Below are positions 26,216 through 35,112 of a stretch of 64,000 nt of DNA, one piece after another (the stretch's first letter is position 1; each line of letters opens with the position of its first letter). The DNA comes from Clostridium tepidiprofundi DSM 19306 (GTDB taxonomy: Bacteria > Bacillota > Clostridia > Clostridiales > Clostridiaceae), in the NCBI RefSeq assembly GCF_001594005.1, contig NZ_LTBA01000001.1, forward strand, positions 1 through 64,000. The letters run 5' to 3'. The position numbers were made by a program, and so were the translations under genes. Below the pieces are notes generated by a model. It saw nothing but the letters and a program-made list of their open reading frames with translations, had not been told where the DNA came from and made no database searches.

Positions 26216-28140
26216 ACGGTTATAGTAGTATTTTGCCACTCATGGCAATTATGTTACCTTTTTTAGCTGCGTTTATAATTGCTTTAACTGGTAATAAGGC
26301 ATTAGGTTTAAAAAGGGCATTGGCAGTAATATTTACTTTTATTCCATTATTGGCGGTTATTCTGTTGTTTAAACCAATAATGGCGGATGGACATGTTGTT
26401 TCATATTGGCTTGGTAATTGGGTACCTGAAAAGACGTGGGCCATAGGTATAGGACTTGAGATAGATGCTTTTGGGTTATTTTGTGGCTTAATAATAACTT
26501 TAACTTGTTTTTTATCCAGTATATTTTCAATAAGATATATGGAAAAGGATAATGGACTTGAAAAATATTATACTATGTTTATGCTTTTAACAGCTAGTAT
26601 GATAGGGTTCGTATTTACTGGCGATCTTTTTAATATGTACGTAATGCTTGAAATTATGACTTTTGCTGCAATTGGGTTGACTGCATTTAGGAATCATAAA
26701 TATAAAGCAATTGAGGCTGGATTTAAGTATATTGTTATAGGTTCGGTTGGTTCATCATTAATATTATTAGGTACTGTACTTATTTATGCACAGGCTCATA
26801 CTCTTAACATTGCTCAAATATCAGCAATTTTACATGGAAATTATAATGCTGTTACAATATTTGCTTTGGCATTAATGTTAACTGGTTATGCTGTTAAAGC
26901 ATTCCTTGTACCATGTCATACATGGCCTGCAGATGCACATATGTCTGCACCTTCATCTATTTCTATGCTATTATCTGGTGTTATGAGTAAAACGGGTGTT
27001 TTTGGGATAATTAGAATACTATATATGATTTATAGAAGCAAGTGTGTTGCAGCACCAAGTATGGAATTTTTGATAATTTTCTGGGGAACTATAACAATGC
27101 TAATTGGGGCAAGTATGGCAATAATTCAAACTGATTTTAAGAGGTTGCTTGCATTCAGTTCTGTTTCACAAATAGGTTATGTTATTGTTGGATTTGGAGT
27201 AGGTTTGTCTGCTAAAACTTCAGTTGCAGTAACAGGAACAATGGGTGGACTTTATCATATGTTAAATCATGCTATGTTTAAATCGCTAGCATTTTTGTGT
27301 GCAGGTGCTGTTTTATATAGAACTGGTACAACTGACACAACCAAATTAGGTGGACTTGCTAAGAAAATGCCATATACAACTGTACTCTTCATGATTTCTT
27401 TAGCATCTATAGCTGGTGTGCCGCCATTTAATGGATTTGTTTCTAAATGGTTAATATATCAGTCTACATTTGAAGCTGGATATTGGCCTGTGACTATTAT
27501 TGCACTGCTTGTTTCAGTAATGACTCTTGCTTATTTTATTAAGCTTGCTCAATCGGTCTTCTTTGGAAAAATTCATAAGGAACATGAAAATATTAAAGAA
27601 ATACCATGGTCTATGAGAGCTCCTATGATTGTTCTTGCTGGTGTTTGTATTTTTGCAGGAACATTTTGGAACGTGATTTCTGATAAATTGATAGAACCTG
27701 CAGCATATGCAATATATAACATTCAGGGTTATATAGATGTTATGTTTAATAAAGGGTATGCTCAAAAGATGTTTAATCAGGAGATTCCTATTCCTAAAAT
27801 GACTAGAGCTATGGCAGGTTACTGGAGTCCTATTAATTGGTTATTGTTGTTTGTTGTGCTTATTGTAGGGTTTATTGTTATTGCATCGTTACTTGCAAAG
27901 GGAAATAAGAATGAACCAATTATTGATTTGAGTGATACAAAATATGATACTTTTACTGGTGGAGAAAAAGAAGATTTTTCACATATGGCAGGAAATGATT
28001 TGTTTTGGGGTTTGAAACATCAGTTTAGAGGATATTTTGAAATATTAAAAAATGCACATAGTGGTATAGTTAACGATTATGTACTTTGGGTGGCAGCATG
28101 TGCTGCAGTAGTAACTATATACTTGTTTGCAGTATTATAG
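26212..28140 (+). CDS. mbhH: Proton/ion-translocating antiporter-like subunit (MrpD/MbhH)
   Basis: This NuoN/NuoM-like subunit translocates ions and is the only large antiporter-like subunit in the cluster. The 642 residues carry the TM5 Glu in MYVMLEIMTFAAIGL, the TM7-8 segments with PCHTWPADAHMSAPSS and SGVMSKTGVFGI, and KRLLAFSSVSQIGYVIVG. About 130 residues beyond the usual ~500-residue MbhH core form extra C-terminal membrane helices around a polar loop. No separate NuoL/MrpA-type gene is present. Confidence 0.93.
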   Translation: MNGYSSILPLMAIMLPFLAAFIIALTGNKALGLKRALAVIFTFIPLLAVILLFKPIMADGHVVSYWLGNWVPEKTWAIGIGLEIDAFGLFCGLIITLTCFLSSIFSIRYMEKDNGLEKYYTMFMLLTASMIGFVFTGDLFNMYVMLEIMTFAAIGLTAFRNHKYKAIEAGFKYIVIGSVGSSLILLGTVLIYAQAHTLNIAQISAILHGNYNAVTIFALALMLTGYAVKAFLVPCHTWPADAHMSAPSSISMLLSGVMSKTGVFGIIRILYMIYRSKCVAAPSMEFLIIFWGTITMLIGASMAIIQTDFKRLLAFSSVSQIGYVIVGFGVGLSAKTSVAVTGTMGGLYHMLNHAMFKSLAFLCAGAVLYRTGTTDTTKLGGLAKKMPYTTVLFMISLASIAGVPPFNGFVSKWLIYQSTFEAGYWPVTIIALLVSVMTLAYFIKLAQSVFFGKIHKEHENIKEIPWSMRAPMIVLAGVCIFAGTFWNVISDKLIEPAAYAIYNIQGYIDVMFNKGYAQKMFNQEIPIPKMTRAMAGYWSPINWLLLFVVLIVGFIVIASLLAKGNKNEPIIDLSDTKYDTFTGGEKEDFSHMAGNDLFWGLKHQFRGYFEILKNAHSGIVNDYVLWVAACAAVVTIYLFAVL

Positions 28141-28153
28141 GAGGAGAGAGAAT

Positions 28154-29134
28154 ATGGACATTCTTGTATATATTTTTAACATATTGATATTTCCAGGATT
28201 CTTGTTTTGCTTCTTCTTTGGATTGTTATTATCTGGTATAGATAGAAAATTAGTTGCAAGGATGCAAAGAAGAATAGGACCACCAGTTTTTCAGCCGTTT
28301 TATGATTTTTTTAAATTGATTGGTAAAGGGCATATTATACCTAGAGGGGCAGCTAAAAAGACTTTTATGCTTGCACCTATTATTGGATTGCTCGGTGTTG
28401 TTATAATATCAATGTTTATTCCTATATTTGGATATGTTTTTATTCCAAAAACAGCAGATATGATTGTAATATTGTATTTGTTAACTGTACCTGCAGTTGC
28501 ATTGATACTTGGAGGCTCATCTTCTGGTTCACCTTATTCAGGTGTAGGAATATCTAGAGAAATGGTAACTATGTTATCTTATGAATTGCCTCTTGTAATT
28601 ATTTTGTTAGCTGTAGGTTCTAAGGTTGGACATAGCTTAGGTGAAATTGGAAATGTTACTTTTTCGTTATCAAAAGTAGCAGAGTATCAAGCAAACAATG
28701 GTATGCTCATATGTAGTTTAAGCATGATTCCTGCTGCAATAGCTTTTTTACTATGTATACCAGCAGAGGTTGGAACAGTGCCATTTGATGTTGCTGAAGC
28801 TGAAACGGAAATTTGTGAAGGACCTCTAGTTGAATATAGTGGAAAGTATTTAGCATTGTATAAATTGATGAGTGCTATAAAGATGTTTATAATGGGAAGT
28901 TTATTTGTAGCATTGTTTTTTGGTGGTACTGGATTTGGTACAGGTATTAAATTTTTACCTTTAAATACTTTGCTTATGATGATTTTGGTAATAATAACAA
29001 TTAGTATTTCAGTTTCATTTTTGAGGGCAATCGTTGCTAGAATAAAGGTTGAACATACGTTGAAATTTTTTTGGACAGTACCTACTGCTTTAGCTCTTGT
29101 TAGTTTGATTTTAACTTATGTAACTACTTTATAG
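28154..29134 (+). CDS. mbhM: Hydrogenase membrane subunit MbhM (NuoH-like)
   Basis: This NuoH-like subunit anchors the hydrogenase module to the antiporter module. It has 326 residues with about eight helices, and conserved loops KLVARMQRRIGPPVFQPFYD near the N-terminus and PAEVGTVPFDVAEAETEI in the middle, the site that docks the peripheral arm. I use ATG 28154 after AGGAGGAGAG; the frame opens earlier, at a TTG inside the previous gene. Confidence 0.95.
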   Translation: MDILVYIFNILIFPGFLFCFFFGLLLSGIDRKLVARMQRRIGPPVFQPFYDFFKLIGKGHIIPRGAAKKTFMLAPIIGLLGVVIISMFIPIFGYVFIPKTADMIVILYLLTVPAVALILGGSSSGSPYSGVGISREMVTMLSYELPLVIILLAVGSKVGHSLGEIGNVTFSLSKVAEYQANNGMLICSLSMIPAAIAFLLCIPAEVGTVPFDVAEAETEICEGPLVEYSGKYLALYKLMSAIKMFIMGSLFVALFFGGTGFGTGIKFLPLNTLLMMILVIITISISVSFLRAIVARIKVEHTLKFFWTVPTALALVSLILTYVTTL

Positions 29135-29150
29135 TGAAAGAGGTGACAGT

Positions 29151-29597
29151 ATGTTTAATAAATTAATTGAAAAAAGTAGAACTAAGTCTCCTTGGATTTA
29201 TCATGTAAATTCTGGTTCATGTAATGGCTGTGATATTGAATTAGTTGCTCTTTTAGGGCCTAGATACGACTGTGAAAGACTGGGTATAAAATTGGCAGGT
29301 TCTCCTAGACATGCTGATATTGTAGTTGTTACTGGACCTGTTACTAGTCAGTCAAAAGACAGGGTATTGAGAGTATTATCGCAGGTTCCTGAACCAAAGG
29401 TGGTTGTTTCATTAGGATCATGTCCAATGTCTTGCAATGTTTTTAAAGGAAGTTATAGTGTGGAAGGGCCTTTAGATAAGTGGACGCATGTTGACGTTTC
29501 AGTTGGTGGCTGTGCTCCTAAACCAGAAGCAATAATAGATGGCCTTATAAAAGCTATAGAGATTTTAAAAGAAAAAAGGGGGGTAAATAATGTCTAA
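29151..29597 (+). CDS. mbhJ: Membrane-bound hydrogenase small subunit MbhJ (NuoB-like)
   Basis: MbhJ binds the proximal [4Fe-4S] cluster next to the Ni-Fe site. The 148 residues show ligands in SGSCNGCDIE, SLGSCPMSC and VGGCAPKPE, the four-cysteine NuoB pattern. It overlaps mbhN by 8 nt. Here it is separated from the large subunit gene by about 6.5 kb of hyp and Mrp genes, unlike the J-K-L-M-N order known from Pyrococcus. Confidence 0.95.
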   Translation: MFNKLIEKSRTKSPWIYHVNSGSCNGCDIELVALLGPRYDCERLGIKLAGSPRHADIVVVTGPVTSQSKDRVLRVLSQVPEPKVVVSLGSCPMSCNVFKGSYSVEGPLDKWTHVDVSVGGCAPKPEAIIDGLIKAIEILKEKRGVNNV

Positions 29598-30006
29598 GTT
29601 TCCATTTGCAGGTGAAGCACTTAAGAGCTTATTTAAAGCCCCATTAACAGAAAAGTATCCTTTAACACCTAAAGAAGCACCAGAAAAATATAGAGGTAAG
29701 ATTAAATTTGATGCTAATGCATGTATAGGATGTGGTTTGTGTATAAGAGTTTGTTCTCCTAATGCGATTACAAAATTGGTTGATGCTGTTGAGGAAGGTC
29801 AAAATATTACAATGAAATTTGATTTAGGCTCATGTACATTTTGTGGCTATTGTGCTGATTTTTGTCCCAAAAATGCTATTGAGCTAACTCAAGAATATTC
29901 TATGGTTGTAACCGATAAAAATGATATGATTGTCAGTGGTTCATTTATAAAAAAACTTCCTCCAAAGAAACCAGTACCGCAGAAAAAAACAACTGAAAAC
30001 AAATAA
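29590..30006 (+). CDS. mbhN: Ferredoxin-like hydrogenase subunit MbhN (NuoI-like)
   Basis: This polyferredoxin subunit passes electrons from reduced ferredoxin to MbhJ. The 138 residues carry two [4Fe-4S] motifs, CIGCGLCIRVCSP and CTFCGYCADFCP, and a proline/lysine-rich tail. It is the last gene of the hyp-mbh unit and is followed 10 bp later by a strong terminator. Confidence 0.95.
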   Translation: MSKFPFAGEALKSLFKAPLTEKYPLTPKEAPEKYRGKIKFDANACIGCGLCIRVCSPNAITKLVDAVEEGQNITMKFDLGSCTFCGYCADFCPKNAIELTQEYSMVVTDKNDMIVSGSFIKKLPPKKPVPQKKTTENK

Positions 30007-30016
30007 AAAGGATTGT

Positions 30017-30058
30017 AAAAGCCAGTGAAGATACGTGTGTATCACTGGCTTTTGTCGA
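30017..30058 (+). terminator. Terminator of the hyp-mbh operon
   Basis: A 12-bp perfect stem (AAAAGCCAGTGA with TCACTGGCTTTT, right arm ending at 30053) and a 13-nt loop, with the T's in the right arm base. It closes the hydrogenase operon. Confidence 0.85.
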
Positions 30059-30088
30059 TTTATATGTGTCTTTTTAATTAAAACATGA

Positions 30089-30094
30089 TATAAT
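30089..30094 (+). promoter_or_regulatory. Probable -10 box of deoC
   Basis: A perfect TATAAT lies about 41 bp upstream of the deoC start and downstream of the mbh terminator. No good -35 match is seen 16-18 bp upstream, where the sequence is T-rich, so the promoter is only partly supported. Confidence 0.45.
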
Positions 30095-30134
30095 AGATAA
30101 ATGCAAATAGACATTAAGTTTAGGAGGAATTTTT

Positions 30135-30794
30135 ATGAAGAAACAAGATTTAGCTAGAATGATCGATCATACTGTACTTAAGGCTGATACTACTGAAGAT
30201 AAAATAAGACAAATTTGTAGTGAAGCTAAAGAATATGGATTTGCATCTGTATGTATAAATCCTGGTTATGTATCATTATGTAGCGAATTATTAAAGGATT
30301 CTGATGTTAAGGTATGTACTGTAATAGGATTTCCTTTAGGAGCAACAACTTCTGAAGTAAAAGCATTTGAAACAGAGAATGCAATAAAAAATGGTGCTGA
30401 TGAAGTAGATATGGTTATAAACATTGGCAAATTAAAAGATAAAGATTATGATTATGTTTTGAATGATATTAAAGCAGTTGTAAATGCAGCTAAAGGAAAG
30501 GCACTGACAAAAGTTATTATTGAAACATGTTTGCTTAATGAAGAAGAAAAGATAAAAGCATGTGAGCTTTCAAAACAAGCTGGTGCAGATTATGTTAAGA
30601 CTTCAACAGGATTTTCAACAGCTGGTGCTAAAGCAGAAGATATAAAACTTATGAGAGAAACAGTTGGAGAAAAAATGGGCGTTAAAGCTTCAGGTGGAGT
30701 TAGGACATATGATGATGCAGTTAAAATGATAGAGAATGGTGCAACAAGAATAGGAGCTTCTGCTTCTATTGCAATTGTTGAAGGAGCTGAATAA
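30135..30794 (+). CDS. deoC: Deoxyribose-phosphate aldolase
   Basis: DeoC cleaves 2-deoxyribose-5-phosphate to glyceraldehyde-3-phosphate and acetaldehyde in deoxynucleoside breakdown. The 219 residues show [27 protein letters not shown], the region [10 protein letters not shown], the Schiff-base lysine in [15 protein letters not shown] and [18 protein letters not shown] precedes the ATG. It is monocistronic, flanked by two terminators, with no other deo gene next to it. Confidence 0.96.
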   Translation: MKKQDLARMIDHTVLKADTTEDKIRQICSEAKEYGFASVCINPGYVSLCSELLKDSDVKVCTVIGFPLGATTSEVKAFETENAIKNGADEVDMVINIGKLKDKDYDYVLNDIKAVVNAAKGKALTKVIIETCLLNEEEKIKACELSKQAGADYVKTSTGFSTAGAKAEDIKLMRETVGEKMGVKASGGVRTYDDAVKMIENGATRIGASASIAIVEGAE

Positions 30795-30850
30795 ATACCA
30801 AAATATAAAAAATACCCTATGGGGTATTTTTTATATTTTGGTATTTTTTG
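30795..30850 (+). terminator. deoC terminator, 23-bp stem
   Basis: A 23-bp perfect stem (30795-30817 with 30822-30844) and a TATG loop, followed by a T run. It is an unusually long uninterrupted stem. A second small palindrome, ACCCC T GGGGT, lies just after it at 30852-30862. Confidence 0.93.
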
Positions 30851-30900
30851 CACCCCTGGGGTAGTTTTTGTATAGTATATAATATGAAAGGAGGGGAAAT

Positions 30901-33204
30901 ATGTTTAGAGAATTGAAGGCTGAAGAGGTAATATATGATTTTAGTTTGGATGATATAGATTTTAAAGAGGAATTTAAGCTTATACCTGAATATAAGGATG
31001 TTTATTCTAGAATAAAAACTGCAATAAATATAGAAAAAACTGGTTTTAATGTGTTTTTGATAGATGATTTTTCAAATGAAAAATTGGATAATTTAATAGA
31101 ATTTATAAAAAATATTCTAAAAGGTAGACATAAGCCTAGAGATGTTTGCTATATTATTTTAGAGGATTCTAGTACACCGGTACCAATGTATATAGAAAAT
31201 GGGAAAGGTATACTACTAAAAGAAAGTATTAAGAAAATACAGAAATGTTATGATGATATTGTATATGATTTTTACAACAATACGACATCTGTTGAAAAAG
31301 AGAAGTTGCTTAATTTTTTAGAAAAGAGTAAGAGTGCATTAGTTAGTGAATTGATTATATCTGCTAAAAAAGATAATTTTGATATTAAACCAAGCGGAAG
31401 TGGATTTACTTTTATACCTCTTAAAGATGATAGAGTCATGACAGAGAATGAATATGATGAACTTTCGCTTGAAGAAAAAGAAAAAATATTGAATAAAGTT
31501 AGTGAATTAAAGAGTAAAGCTAAAAATATTTTGAATAAATTGAAGGATTTAGAGTTGAATGAGATCGAAAAACTAAAAAAATTATTGAGTGAGGAGATAA
31601 GTGAAAGAATTCAAGATATAAAATTTGATGTATATAATAAGTTTAGTGGAGATGAATATGTTCTTGAATATATAAAATATGTGTGTGATAAAATTGAGAA
31701 TGAATTAGTGGAAAATTATTCGAGTTTATATGAGGATGATGAAATTGAGATTAAGAAAATAATATATAAGTACAAAGTAAATGTTATTGTAGATAATTCA
31801 GAAATGGATTCTCCAAGAGTTGTATATGAAGATGATCCGTCTTTGAGTAATTTACTTGGTACTATTGAATTTGAAAATATTGGCGGTTCGTATATTTCTA
31901 GTATAGATTTAATAAAAGCAGGGTCATTGATAAATGCAAATGATGGTTGCTTGATTGTAAGGCTTAACAATTTACTTACTTATCCATCATCTTACTATTA
32001 TTTGAAAAAATCTATTTTAACAGGTAAAGTGGATCTAAATTATAATAAAGGATATTTAGATTTGTTAATGCCTACTAATTTTAAGCCTGAACCTATAAAA
32101 ATAGATGAAAAAGTAATAGTTATTGGTGATTACAGGTCATATGAATTATTATTCTCATATGATGAGGATTTTAGAAAAATATTTAAGATAAATGCCGAAA
32201 GCAGTCCTTTTGTAAAATTAAATAAAAAAAATAAGGAAATTTTACTTAATAAAATTGTTGCATTATGCAAACAAAATAATTATAAACCTCTAACAAATGA
32301 GGCAGTTAAAGAAATTTCAAAGTACCTTTCTAGAAAAGCTGAGAGTAAAAATAAAATTTATTTTTCTACCAGTGAAATAAGCAAAATTTTAACTATAGCT
32401 AATCAGATTGTAGACGATAATGGAGAAAATTCTATTGATTATAAAGATATAATAAATGCAGCATATCCTGAAGAATTGATAGAGAAGGAAATGTTTGAGT
32501 TGTATGAAAATAAAAAGATATTGTTTTCTGTAGAAGGCAAATGTGTTGGAAAAATTAATGGTTTATCTGTGATAGATACAGGAACTACTACGTTTGGAAG
32601 ACCTTTTAGGATTACTTGTAGTACTTATAAAGGAGAAGGAAATATAATTGATGTACAAAAGGAAAGTAATTTAAGTGGTAGTATTCATGATAAGGCAATA
32701 AATACACTAAAGGGTTTTATTTATACTTTAATAGGAGGATATGATAAATTATCTGTAGATTTTCACTTAAGCTTTGAGCAAATATATGGATTAGTTGATG
32801 GCGATAGTGCATCTGTTGCAGAAATCATATCTATGATTTCCGCATTAAGTAAAATACCAATCAATCAGAATATTGCTGTAACTGGTTCAATAAATCAGTT
32901 TGGTGAGGTACAGCCTATAGGTGGTGTTAATGAGAAAATAGAGGGATTTTTTAAAGCTTGTAAACTGATTGACAAAGTTGAGGGCAAAGGTGTTTTAATT
33001 CCTAAAACAAATAAGTATGATTTAGTATTAAATTATGAAGTTGAGCAGAACATAATAAATGGCAATTTCAAAATTTATACTATGGAAAATATTAATGATG
33101 CAATAGATGTATTAATGGGCGATGAAAATTTAAAGTCATATGAAATAATTGAAATTATGAAAAAAGAAATGATGAAATATTCCAATAGAAAGAGAAAGAA
33201 GTGA
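30901..33204 (+). CDS. Lon-like (AAA_32/LonB-type) serine protease
   Basis: A 767-residue protein with a C-terminal Lon protease domain: catalytic Ser in the GDSASVAE motif (about residue 636) and catalytic Lys in GGVNEKIEGF (about 679), 43 residues apart as in Lon. The N-terminal part is like the AAA_32 family, with a long coiled-coil, charged insertion (about 130-260) and a SYISSIDLIKAGSLINANDG segment. Where the family normally has a Walker A loop after GxNVF, the sequence reads LIDDFSNEKLDN and no P-loop is recognisable. AAAGGAGGGG precedes the ATG. Stand-alone gene. Substrates unknown. Confidence 0.85.
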   Translation: MFRELKAEEVIYDFSLDDIDFKEEFKLIPEYKDVYSRIKTAINIEKTGFNVFLIDDFSNEKLDNLIEFIKNILKGRHKPRDVCYIILEDSSTPVPMYIENGKGILLKESIKKIQKCYDDIVYDFYNNTTSVEKEKLLNFLEKSKSALVSELIISAKKDNFDIKPSGSGFTFIPLKDDRVMTENEYDELSLEEKEKILNKVSELKSKAKNILNKLKDLELNEIEKLKKLLSEEISERIQDIKFDVYNKFSGDEYVLEYIKYVCDKIENELVENYSSLYEDDEIEIKKIIYKYKVNVIVDNSEMDSPRVVYEDDPSLSNLLGTIEFENIGGSYISSIDLIKAGSLINANDGCLIVRLNNLLTYPSSYYYLKKSILTGKVDLNYNKGYLDLLMPTNFKPEPIKIDEKVIVIGDYRSYELLFSYDEDFRKIFKINAESSPFVKLNKKNKEILLNKIVALCKQNNYKPLTNEAVKEISKYLSRKAESKNKIYFSTSEISKILTIANQIVDDNGENSIDYKDIINAAYPEELIEKEMFELYENKKILFSVEGKCVGKINGLSVIDTGTTTFGRPFRITCSTYKGEGNIIDVQKESNLSGSIHDKAINTLKGFIYTLIGGYDKLSVDFHLSFEQIYGLVDGDSASVAEIISMISALSKIPINQNIAVTGSINQFGEVQPIGGVNEKIEGFFKACKLIDKVEGKGVLIPKTNKYDLVLNYEVEQNIINGNFKIYTMENINDAIDVLMGDENLKSYEIIEIMKKEMMKYSNRKRKK

Positions 33205-33213
33205 ATTTATGAT

Positions 33214-33248
33214 GTATAAAAGAGACCTATGTAAGGTCTCTTTTATAC
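33214..33248 (+). terminator. Convergent terminator, lon-like / ychF
   Basis: A 15-bp perfect stem, GTATAAAAGAGACCT with AGGTCTCTTTTATAC, and a 5-nt loop. The T-rich right arm and A-rich left arm let it act in both directions. It overlaps the ychF stop codon. Confidence 0.88.
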
Positions 33249-34340
33249 ATTAAATCTAAAATGAACAACATCTCCATCTTGCATTATATAATCTTTACCT
33301 TCTAGTCTATAGTAACCTTTATCGCGTGCAGCTGCTTCTGAACCACATTCTACTAGCTTGTCATATGAAATTACTTCGGCTCTTATAAAGCCTCTTTCAA
33401 TATCAGAATGAATTTTTCCTGCTGCTTGAGGAGCTTTTGTTCCCATTTTAATTGTCCAAGCTCTAACTTCAGGTTCACCAGCTGTCAAGAAACTCATTAA
33501 CCCTAAAAGCTTATAACTTGCATGAATTAATTTGTCTAATCCTGATTCATTAAGTCCATATTCTTGCAGTAGTTCATTTTTTTCATCATCTTCTAGTGTT
33601 GATAATTCTTCTTCTAATTTGGCACATATAACTATTACTTCTGAATTTTCTTTTTCAGCATATTCTTTTACTTTAAGAACCATTTGGTTGTTTATATTTC
33701 CTTCTGCTAAATCATTTTCAGATATATTAGCTGCGTATAGAACAGGTTTTGATGTTAATAGAAATAGTTCTTTAACAAATGGTTCATCATCTTTAGAAAA
33801 TTCCATTGTTCTAATAGGTTTGTTAGCTTCGAGTTGCTCTTTCATTTTGAGCATTAATTCAAGTTGGTGTTTGGCTGTTTTATCTCCTGAACGAACCAAT
33901 TTTGTTGTTCTTTCAATTCTTCTTTCTAGTACTTCTAAGTCAGAAAGTATTAATTCTAAATTAATGGTTTCAATATCTCTAATAGGGTCGATTGAACCTT
34001 CAACATGTACAATATTTTCATCTTCAAAGCATCTAACAACATGAACTATTGAAGCTACTTCTCTAATATGTGATAAAAACTTATTACCTAATCCTTCACC
34101 CTTGCTAGCTCCTCTAACAAGTCCAGCTATATCGTAAAATTCTATAGCAGTATAAACTTTCTTTTTTGAATTATACATTTTTTCTAGCACATCAAGTCTC
34201 TTATCAGGTACACTTACTACACCTACATTAGGATCTATTGTGCAGAATGGGTAATTTGCAGATTCGGCACCAGCTTTTGTTATTGCATTGAAAAGAGTAC
34301 TTTTACCAACATTAGGTAGCCCTACAATTCCTAATTTCAT
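33243..34340 (-). CDS. ychF: Obg-family ATPase/GTPase YchF
   Basis: YchF is a ribosome-associated P-loop NTPase, preferring ATP in characterised members, linked to stress and redox responses. The 365 residues contain P-loop GLPNVGKSTLFNAIT, DIAGLVRGASKGEGLG and a NISE sequence in place of NKxD, a family trait. The C-terminal TGS-like domain ends with VHFRFNV. It converges on the Lon-like gene and diverges from mraZ. Confidence 0.95.
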   Translation of the reverse strand: MKLGIVGLPNVGKSTLFNAITKAGAESANYPFCTIDPNVGVVSVPDKRLDVLEKMYNSKKKVYTAIEFYDIAGLVRGASKGEGLGNKFLSHIREVASIVHVVRCFEDENIVHVEGSIDPIRDIETINLELILSDLEVLERRIERTTKLVRSGDKTAKHQLELMLKMKEQLEANKPIRTMEFSKDDEPFVKELFLLTSKPVLYAANISENDLAEGNINNQMVLKVKEYAEKENSEVIVICAKLEEELSTLEDDEKNELLQEYGLNESGLDKLIHASYKLLGLMSFLTAGEPEVRAWTIKMGTKAPQAAGKIHSDIERGFIRAEVISYDKLVECGSEAAARDKGYYRLEGKDYIMQDGDVVHFRFNV

Positions 34341-34652
34341 TTATTATAACATTCCTTTCTTTCTATTGTATTTTACTTTTATTGTATTTTACATAAAACA
34401 AGAATGAATTAAACAAGTAAATTATACTCTACAAGGCCCTTTATTTCAAGGAATACTGAAATAAATAGAAAAATGAAGAATTTTGTAAAAAAAAGACATA
34501 TAATTAGATTTAAAATTTCATTAAACTTATATAATAAATGTTATATTGTTAGAAGGATTTTTATCTTTTTTATAGAATAATACACATAAAGTGGTGTAAA
34601 GTGGTGCAAAGTGGGTATAATGTGGTGATAATATTTAAATTGAGGTGTAAAA
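34341..34652. other. Divergent intergenic region ychF / mraZ
   Basis: 312 bp without genes. It contains a 13-bp direct repeat TATTGTATTTTAC twice, 3 bp apart (34364-34376 and 34380-34392), near the ychF start, and a 9-bp hairpin TTTATTTCA/TGAAATAAA (34440-34465). The four MraZ-type boxes before mraZ lie at its right end. The minus-strand reading of the direct repeat gives two TACAAT boxes that could be -10 elements for ychF. Confidence 0.6.
34588..34627 (+). promoter_or_regulatory. MraZ-type operator: four 10-bp direct repeats with an embedded -10 box
   Basis: Four contiguous 10-bp units, AAAGTGGTGT, AAAGTGGTGC, AAAGTGGGTA and TAATGTGGTG, start 65 bp upstream of mraZ. MraZ is known to bind short GTG-rich direct repeats at about one helical turn in its own promoter. 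A perfect TATAAT (34616-34621) sits across units three and four, so binding would cover the promoter. The autoregulation is inferred. Confidence 0.8.
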
Positions 34653-35081
34653 ATGTTTATTGGTGAATATAAGCATTCCATTGATAACAAGAATAGAATT
34701 ATTATACCTTCAAAATTTAGGGAGGAATTAGGCAGTCCATTTGTATTAACAAAAGGACTTGATGGTTGCTTATATGCATATCCAATGGGAGAATGGGAAA
34801 TATTAGAGAAGAAATTGCGTACTTTGCCACTAACAAATAAGAATGCAAGAGCATTTGTAAGATTTTTCTTTTCAGGTGCAAATGAAGTTGTGCTAGATAA
34901 ACAAGGAAGAGCTTTAGTGTCACAGAATCTGCTTGAATATGCTTCAATTGATAGGGAAATAGTAAGCATAGGAGTATCAAATAGAATTGAGATTTGGAGT
35001 AAGAAAAATTGGGATGAATACAATAATTCAAACATTGATTATACAGAAATTGCTGAAAAAATGAGTGAGTTGGGTATATAA
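34653..35081 (+). CDS. mraZ: Transcriptional regulator MraZ
   Basis: MraZ is an AbrB-fold DNA-binding protein that regulates the dcw cluster. The 142 residues have two tandem SpoVT/AbrB-like repeats, with [15 protein letters not shown] in the first and [16 protein letters not shown] in the second. It is the first gene of the cluster and follows GAGGTG. The repeats just upstream fit autoregulation. Confidence 0.95.
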   Translation: MFIGEYKHSIDNKNRIIIPSKFREELGSPFVLTKGLDGCLYAYPMGEWEILEKKLRTLPLTNKNARAFVRFFFSGANEVVLDKQGRALVSQNLLEYASIDREIVSIGVSNRIEIWSKKNWDEYNNSNIDYTEIAEKMSELGI

Positions 35082-35112
35082 CTACAAAATACATTATATG
35101 AGGAGAGTTTAT

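Noticed and set aside
33532-34044. 170-codon plus-strand frame inside ychF
   Set aside because: Antisense shadow with low-complexity Ser-rich sequence.
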